A stretch of 30,468 nucleotides of DNA from NCBI GenBank assembly GCA_036677085.1, contig JAKFFI010000003.1, forward strand, positions 1 through 30,468, in the 5' to 3' direction. Position numbers and translations under genes: made by a program. Every line of letters begins with the position of its first letter. Position 1 is the first letter of the stretch. Under the pieces are notes generated by a model. That model was given only the letters and a program-made list of their open reading frames with translations. It had not been told where the DNA came from and ran no database searches. Of the stretch, positions 27,265 to 30,468 are shown one piece after another. Source of the stretch: JAGPUQ01 sp036677085 (GTDB lineage: Bacteria > Pseudomonadota > Gammaproteobacteria > Pseudomonadales > Porticoccaceae).

Positions 27265-28979
27265 TAGTCCGTTGTCACCCGATTGGCTTCTTCCAGGCCG
27301 ATTATACCTTCGGCCACCTTTTTCAATGCCGATTGGCGCAAGGTTCTGAAACCTTCGCGGCGCGCCGCTTCGCCGATTTCCAGCGAGTTGGCGCCCTCCA
27401 TGATGAGTCGCGCCACCGCGGGCGTTACCTTGAGTACTTCATAGATACCGACCCGGCCCTTGTAACCGAGATTACATTTTGAGCAGCCAACCGGTCGGTA
27501 CACCTTGATCTGGTCCAGTGGCATGTCGATGCTGTCGAACCCGGCTTCCTTGAGCACGGCGCGGGGCAGATCCGCCACCTGCTTGCACGTGCCGCACAGG
27601 CGCCGCGCCAGGCGCTGGGCCATGATGAGAATCACCGAGGTGGCGATGTTGAACCCGGGTACTCCCATGTTGGCGAGTCGGGTGAGGGTCTCGGGGGCGC
27701 TGTTGGTGTGCAGGGTGGACAGCACCAGGTGGCCGGTCTGGGCCGCCTTCACCGCAATTTCGGCGGTCTCGAGGTCGCGGATCTCGCCCACCATGACCAC
27801 GTCCGGATCCTGGCGCAGAAAGGCGCGCAGCGCCTCGGCGAAGGTGAGCCCCACGCGCGGATTCACCTGCACCTGGTTGACCCCTTCCATGTAGATTTCC
27901 ACCGGGTCTTCGGCGGTCGAGATATTGACCTCCGCCGTGTTGAGGATATTGAGCCCCGTGTAGAGCGACACCGTCTTGCCCGAGCCGGTGGGGCCGGTCA
28001 TCAGGATCATGCCCTGGGGTCGCGCCAGGGCATGGAGATAGGCTTCCTGCTGGTCCGGTTCGTAGCCCAGCGCCTCGATGCCCATGCGGGCGGCGCCGCC
28101 ATCGAGGATCCGCAGCACGACTTTCTCCCCGTACTGGGTCGGCAGGGTATTGACCCGGAAGTCGATGGCGCGGGCCTTGGTGATGCGGACCTTGATGCGT
28201 CCGTCCTGGGGCACGCGACGCTCCGAGATGTCGAGCCGGGCCATGATCTTGAGACGGGCCGCGAGCCGCGGTGCCAGAGTCGCCGGCGGCTTGGCCACTT
28301 CCTGCAAAATGCCGTCGGTGCGAAACCGTACCCGGTAGCGCTGTTCATAGGGCTCGAAGTGGATATCGGAGGCACCCCGACGGATCGCGTCGAGCAGTAC
28401 CTTGTTGATGAAGCGGACGATGGGCGCGTCGTCGGCGTCCGGGTCGAGCATGGTCTCCTGGTCGACGTCGCCGCCGCCCAGTTGCTCCAGCTGGAAATCC
28501 TCCAGTCCGCCCGTGGCGGCGTGGAGGTCGTCGTCATGGACATCGAGGAAGCGTGCGATCTGGGTGCGGAGTTTGTCGAACTCGACCACCACCAGATCCA
28601 CGCTCATGCCGGCCTGGAACCGGATTTCGTTGAGCGCGCGATCATCCGTGGGATCGCCGACCGCGATGCTGAGCCGTCCCATGTGCTTGCGCAGCGGTAG
28701 CGCCATGTACTTGGCGACCAGCTTTGGATTCAGCAGATTGCGCGGGCAGGTAGCCAGGTTGACGGCGTTGAGATCCAGCAGCGGGAGCCCGAACTCGGCG
28801 GCGGTGGCCTGCGCCACTTGCTGCGGCGTCAGGAGGTGCGCTTCCACGAGGTGCTGGATGAGTGACGTCTTCGCGAGACTGGCGTCGTTCAGCGCGGCGG
28901 TGGCCGAGGCTTCATCCAGCAAACCGTCCGCAACCAGCCGCCGGGGCAGCCCCCGCAAAACCTGGTTGCGCACGTTCAC
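27264..28979 (-). CDS. pilB: type IV pilus assembly ATPase PilB
   Basis: A cytoplasmic hexameric ATPase driving pilus extension. It has 571 residues. The N-terminal MshEN-type region spans about 1-160. The GspE-type core has Walker A GPTGSGKT at 329-336, an Asp box with STAEDPVEIYMEG, Walker B DPDVVMVGEIRDLETAEIA and a His box GHLVLSTLHTNSAPETL. The four zinc cysteines are in CGTC and, about 40 residues later, CSKC. The N-terminal part includes GVNQVQVNPR-type contact residues after the Asp box. The start is GTG at 28979 with AAAGGAA upstream. It is the first gene of pilB-pilC-pilD, opposite in direction to the pilin gene at the window end. Confidence 0.95.
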   Translation of the reverse strand: MNVRNQVLRGLPRRLVADGLLDEASATAALNDASLAKTSLIQHLVEAHLLTPQQVAQATAAEFGLPLLDLNAVNLATCPRNLLNPKLVAKYMALPLRKHMGRLSIAVGDPTDDRALNEIRFQAGMSVDLVVVEFDKLRTQIARFLDVHDDDLHAATGGLEDFQLEQLGGGDVDQETMLDPDADDAPIVRFINKVLLDAIRRGASDIHFEPYEQRYRVRFRTDGILQEVAKPPATLAPRLAARLKIMARLDISERRVPQDGRIKVRITKARAIDFRVNTLPTQYGEKVVLRILDGGAARMGIEALGYEPDQQEAYLHALARPQGMILMTGPTGSGKTVSLYTGLNILNTAEVNISTAEDPVEIYMEGVNQVQVNPRVGLTFAEALRAFLRQDPDVVMVGEIRDLETAEIAVKAAQTGHLVLSTLHTNSAPETLTRLANMGVPGFNIATSVILIMAQRLARRLCGTCKQVADLPRAVLKEAGFDSIDMPLDQIKVYRPVGCSKCNLGYKGRVGIYEVLKVTPAVARLIMEGANSLEIGEAARREGFRTLRQSALKKVAEGIIGLEEANRVTTD

Positions 28980-29120
28980 GCAGTTGTTCCTTTCACGGGG
29001 TTGTGCCTGTGGTCATCGCTGCCATGGAGTGCCGTCGAACCCGGTTGCCGTGTTGTCCGCGTGATGGTAAGAGCGCCGGCGCGCGCTGTCCAGACAAGTC
29101 GGAGTCCGGGTTAGCCTCCC
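28980..29120. other. intergenic stretch before pilB
   Basis: 141 bases between the pilB start and the first repeat. It holds the pilB ribosome site. I see no convincing sigma-70 or sigma-54 promoter and no coding potential here, although the pilB promoter must lie here or within the repeats. Confidence 0.5.
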
Positions 29121-29217
29121 GTCATTCCCGCGCGACCGCCATGGATGGCGGAAATACTGGAAACGCAGGAGCGGTTTCCAGTAAAACGGGAATCCGGTAT
29201 CGCGCTGCTGCCGGGTC
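29121..29217 (+). repeat. structured repeat C0, long form, truncated
   Basis: It starts GTCATTCCCGCGCGACC and contains both extra hairpins of the long form, CCGCCA-TGGA-TGGCGG and the CTGGAAAC/GTTTCCAG stem. After AACGGGAATCC the core is degraded (GGTATCGCGCTGCTG) and the right half is absent. The next unit begins nine bases later. Confidence 0.85.
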
Positions 29218-29225
29218 ACCTTCCC

Positions 29226-29308
29226 GTCATTCCCGTGCCAACGGGAATCCAGTACCGCGGTGCATCCGGGTGCGGTGGCGCCTGGATCCCCGCTTTCGCG
29301 GGGATGAC
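29226..29308 (+). repeat. structured repeat C1, short form
   Basis: An 83-bp unit with left hairpin TTCCCGT-GCCA-ACGGGAA and right hairpin ATCCCCGC-TTTC-GCGGGGAT ending in GAC. Compared with B2, the innermost left pair is T-A instead of C-G and a right-stem pair is T-A instead of C-G, both sides changed together. Confidence 0.93.
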
Positions 29309-29364
29309 GTGAACAGGAGTGCGGGGGCGACGGGAACAGGCACGGGGACCACCGCACGCTTCCC

Positions 29365-29447
29365 GTCATTCCCGTGGCAACGGGAATCCAGTACCGCGGT
29401 GCATCCGGGTGCGGTGGCGCCTGGATCCCCGCTTTCGCGGGGATGAC
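29365..29447 (+). repeat. structured repeat C2, short form
   Basis: An 83-bp unit with left hairpin TTCCCGT-GGCA-ACGGGAA, core ending GCGGTGGCGC, and right hairpin TCCCCGC-TTTC-GCGGGGA. It is followed by GAAGGCGGGGACGAC, a short linker start shared with the flank of C6. Confidence 0.93.
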
Positions 29448-29495
29448 GAAGGCGGGGACGACGGGAACAGGCACGGGGACCACCGCACGCTTCCC

Positions 29496-29577
29496 GTCAT
29501 TCCCGCGCAAGCGGGAATCCAGTACCGCGGGCTTCCGGGTTCGGTGGCGCCTGGACCCCCGCTTTCGCGGGGATGAC
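29496..29577 (+). repeat. structured repeat C3, short form with one-sided change
   Basis: An 82-bp unit. The left hairpin is the B type, TTCCCGC-GCAA-GCGGGAA. The core lacks one T (CGCGGGCTTCC). The right stem pairs ACCCCCGC with GCGGGGAT, giving a C-A mismatch that stands between the B type (C-G) and the C1 type (T-A). Confidence 0.92.
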
Positions 29578-29633
29578 GTGAACAGGAGCGCGGGGACGAC
29601 GGGAACAGGCACAGGGACCACAGCACGCTTCCC

Positions 29634-29716
29634 GTCATTCCCGTGGCAACGGGAATCCAGTACCGCGGAGCTTCCGGGTGCGGTGGCGCCTGGATCCCCG
29701 CTTTCGCGGGGATGAC
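29634..29716 (+). repeat. structured repeat C4, short form
   Basis: An 83-bp unit with left hairpin TTCCCGT-GGCA-ACGGGAA, core CGCGGAGCTTCC, and right hairpin TCCCCGC-TTTC-GCGGGGA. The linker after it is the second class, with GGGAAGGGG and GAGGGAAGGGGACGAC. Confidence 0.92.
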
Positions 29717-29774
29717 GTGAACAGGAGTGCGGGGGTGACGGGAAGGGGGCGAGGGAAGGGGACGACACACTGCC

Positions 29775-29857
29775 GTCATTCCCGCGCAAGCGGGAATCCA
29801 GTACCGCGGTGCATCCGGGTTCGGTGGCGCCTGGATCCCCGCTTTCGCGGGGATGAC
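29775..29857 (+). repeat. structured repeat C5, short form
   Basis: An 83-bp unit with a B-type left hairpin (TTCCCGC-GCAA-GCGGGAA) and a C-type right hairpin (TCCCCGC-TTTC-GCGGGGA), so the two ends vary independently. The core reads CCGGGTTCGG like C3. Confidence 0.92.
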
Positions 29858-29913
29858 GTGAACAGGAGTGCGGGGGTGACGGGAACAGGCACAGGGACCA
29901 CCGCACGCTTCCC

Positions 29914-29996
29914 GTCATTCCCGTGGCAACGGGAATCCAGTACCGCGGTGCATCCGGGTGCGGTGGCGCCTGGATCCCCGCTTTCGCGGGGACGAC
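29914..29996 (+). repeat. structured repeat C6, short form with one-sided change
   Basis: An 83-bp unit. The left hairpin is TTCCCGT-GGCA-ACGGGAA. The right arm reads GGATCCCCGC with GCGGGGACGAC, giving an A-C mismatch just outside the stem, where C1-C5 have A-T and C7 has G-C. Confidence 0.92.
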
Positions 29997-30051
29997 GAAG
30001 GAGCGCGGGGACGACGGGAAGGGGACGAGGGAAGGGGACGACACACCTGCC

Positions 30052-30184
30052 GTCATTCCCGTGCGACCGCCATGGATGGTGGAAATACTGGAAACGCAGG
30101 AGCGGTTTCCAGTGAAACCGGAATCCAGTACCGCGGTGCATCCGGGTGCGGTGGCGCCTGGGTCCCCGCCTTCGCGGGGACGAC
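30052..30184 (+). repeat. structured repeat C7, long form
   Basis: A 133-bp unit with both extra hairpins: CCGCCA-TGGA-TGGTGG, which has one G-T wobble, and the exact CTGGAAAC/GTTTCCAG stem. The right arm is GGGTCCCCGC-CTTC-GCGGGGACGAC, so the pair that is A-T in other copies is G-C here. The outer left stem is weakened (AACCGGAA for AACGGGAA). Confidence 0.92.
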
Positions 30185-30190
30185 GAAGGA

Positions 30191-30224
30191 GCGCGGGGAT
30201 GACGTGAACGGGCGCGGGGATGAC
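30191..30224 (+). repeat. terminal stutter after repeat C7
   Basis: Two copies of GCGCGGGGATGAC, at 30191-30203 and 30212-30224, repeat the right end of the unit. This is the same kind of stutter as after B3. Confidence 0.8.
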
Positions 30225-30279
30225 GCGAACGGGGACACGGCGCCAACCACATGCGCGCCTCTCTCCCCGGTGGGCTGAA

Positions 30280-30314
30280 TGACATTTATTGTCAGCCAGG
30301 GTTGAATGTTGTCG
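30280..30314 (+). promoter_or_regulatory. TGTC-type sites, possible PilR binding region
   Basis: TGACATTTATTGTCA at 30280-30294 is a perfect inverted repeat of TGACA with a five-base spacer. A further TGTCG is at 30310-30314. In Pseudomonas the PilR activator binds TGTC-containing elements upstream of the pilA sigma-54 promoter. The distance here, roughly 80-115 bases ahead of the expected transcription start, fits such an enhancer. The assignment is by analogy. Confidence 0.5.
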
Positions 30315-30342
30315 CCATGGCCTCGCCGCCGCAGTGGATAAC

Positions 30343-30359
30343 CCATTGAATTTCAATGG
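30343..30359. promoter_or_regulatory. 17-bp perfect palindrome next to the -24 element
   Basis: CCATTGAATTTCAATGG has two perfect 8-base arms and one central T. It ends 11 bases before the GG of the -24 element, a spot where a dimeric regulator or DNA-bending protein could act between enhancer and promoter. I do not recognise the binding protein. Confidence 0.5.
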
Positions 30360-30369
30360 TTGTTGTTGT

Positions 30370-30385
30370 TGGCACCGCATTTGTA
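30370..30385 (+). promoter_or_regulatory. sigma-54 promoter (-24/-12) of the pilin gene
   Basis: TGGCAC at 30370-30375, five bases, then TTGTA at 30381-30385 matches the RpoN consensus TGGCAC-N5-TTGCA except for T instead of C at one place. Transcription would start near 30395, about 66 bases ahead of the start codon. Type IV pilin genes are commonly RpoN and PilS/PilR dependent. Confidence 0.75.
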
Positions 30386-30460
30386 TGCAAACCCCCGCAA
30401 GCTCCCCCTTTCCGCGGGACAGCAGCTCGACACTCAACAGGTCTTTCAAGGAGATTGGAC

Positions 30461-30468
30461 ATGCAACA
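30461..30468 (+). CDS. pilA: start of a gene cut by the window edge, probably type IV pilin PilA
   Basis: Only ATGCAACA is visible (Met-Gln-Gln or His). The ribosome site AAGGAG at 30448-30453 is seven bases ahead. The call rests on context: the gene is divergent from pilB-pilC-pilD, sits behind a sigma-54 promoter, and begins Met-Gln as many type IV prepilins do ahead of a GFTLIEL segment. The coding sequence needed to confirm this lies outside the window. Confidence 0.55.

Larger units (their letters stand above)
29226..30184 (+). repeat. tandem array of structured repeats, period about 139 bp
   Basis: Units start at 29226, 29365, 29496, 29634, 29775, 29914 and 30052, so the period is 131-141 bp: a unit of 82-83 bp plus a linker of 48-58 bp. 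Linkers fall into two classes, one ending CCACCGCACGCTTCCC and one ending GACGACACACCTGCC, and both contain decayed copies of the unit's right end. All units have the same core orientation. The array fills most of the gap between pilB and the pilin gene. Confidence 0.93.

Noticed and set aside
29226..30184. CRISPR array
   Set aside because: The repeating unit is 83 bp with internal hairpins, the linkers resemble each other instead of being unique, and there are no cas genes.
29013..30449. Long minus-strand open frame (478 codons) across the repeat array
   Set aside because: It is built from translated repeats giving the recurring VIPAKAGIQAPPHP and DSRLRGND-type phrases. It has no start context or domain and overlaps the pilA promoter. 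The same applies to shorter frames at 24549-24902 and 29366-30346.

Overview
The window is GC-rich, tightly packed chromosomal DNA from a gammaproteobacterium. The gene order rnpB, mraZ-rsmH-ftsL-ftsI-murEF-mraY-murD-ftsW-murGC-ddl-ftsQAZ, lpxC, secA, argJ, mutT and the opposing pilBCD-coaE-yacG block is typical of that class. Protein sequences such as MraY, LpxC and SecA read as close relatives of the E. coli and Pseudomonas proteins. I cannot name the genus. A Chromatiales-like or other sulfur/nitrogen-type gammaproteobacterium would fit the base composition and the repeats, but that is inference.

Layout. Positions 19-377 hold a class A RNase P RNA with its -10 box at the window edge. A 313-base gap follows with a hairpin, a strong sigma-70 promoter and an array of MraZ boxes. 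From 691 to 17356 runs the division and cell wall (dcw) cluster, fifteen genes all on the plus strand. Most genes overlap the next by 1-20 bases, and there is no murB between murC and ddl. A hairpin follows ftsZ. lpxC (lipid A) and secA (protein export) follow as separate units, then argJ (arginine) and mutT (nucleotide clean-up). From 23049 onward the genes run on the minus strand: pilB, pilC, pilD (type IV pilus assembly ATPase, platform protein, prepilin peptidase), then coaE and yacG. In the last bases a gene begins on the plus strand behind a sigma-54 type promoter. It is most likely the pilin gene pilA, transcribed away from pilBCD.

The unusual part is a family of structured repeats in two intergenic regions, 23.96-25.02 kb and 29.12-30.22 kb. 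The basic unit is about 83 bp with 27-bp inverted ends, each end itself a hairpin, around a core of about 29 bp. A 133-bp long form has the left hairpin loop replaced by about 50 bp carrying two more hairpins. At 29226-30184 the units stand in tandem with a period of about 139 bp. Paired base changes between copies keep the stems intact, and copies with one-sided intermediate changes are also present. A lone small GIY-YIG nuclease gene, visibly richer in A/T than its surroundings, sits among the repeats between pilD and coaE. The two repeat regions flank pilBCD in direct orientation. The nuclease plus its hairpin repeats is the best candidate here for a poorly described system, possibly a repeat family mobilised or maintained in trans.

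How the genes work together: MurC, D, E and F, Ddl, MraY and MurG make lipid II. FtsW/FtsI, with FtsL and FtsQ, use it at the septum positioned by FtsZ/FtsA. LpxC commits to lipid A and SecA drives export of envelope proteins. PilD processes pilin, and PilB/PilC drive its assembly.
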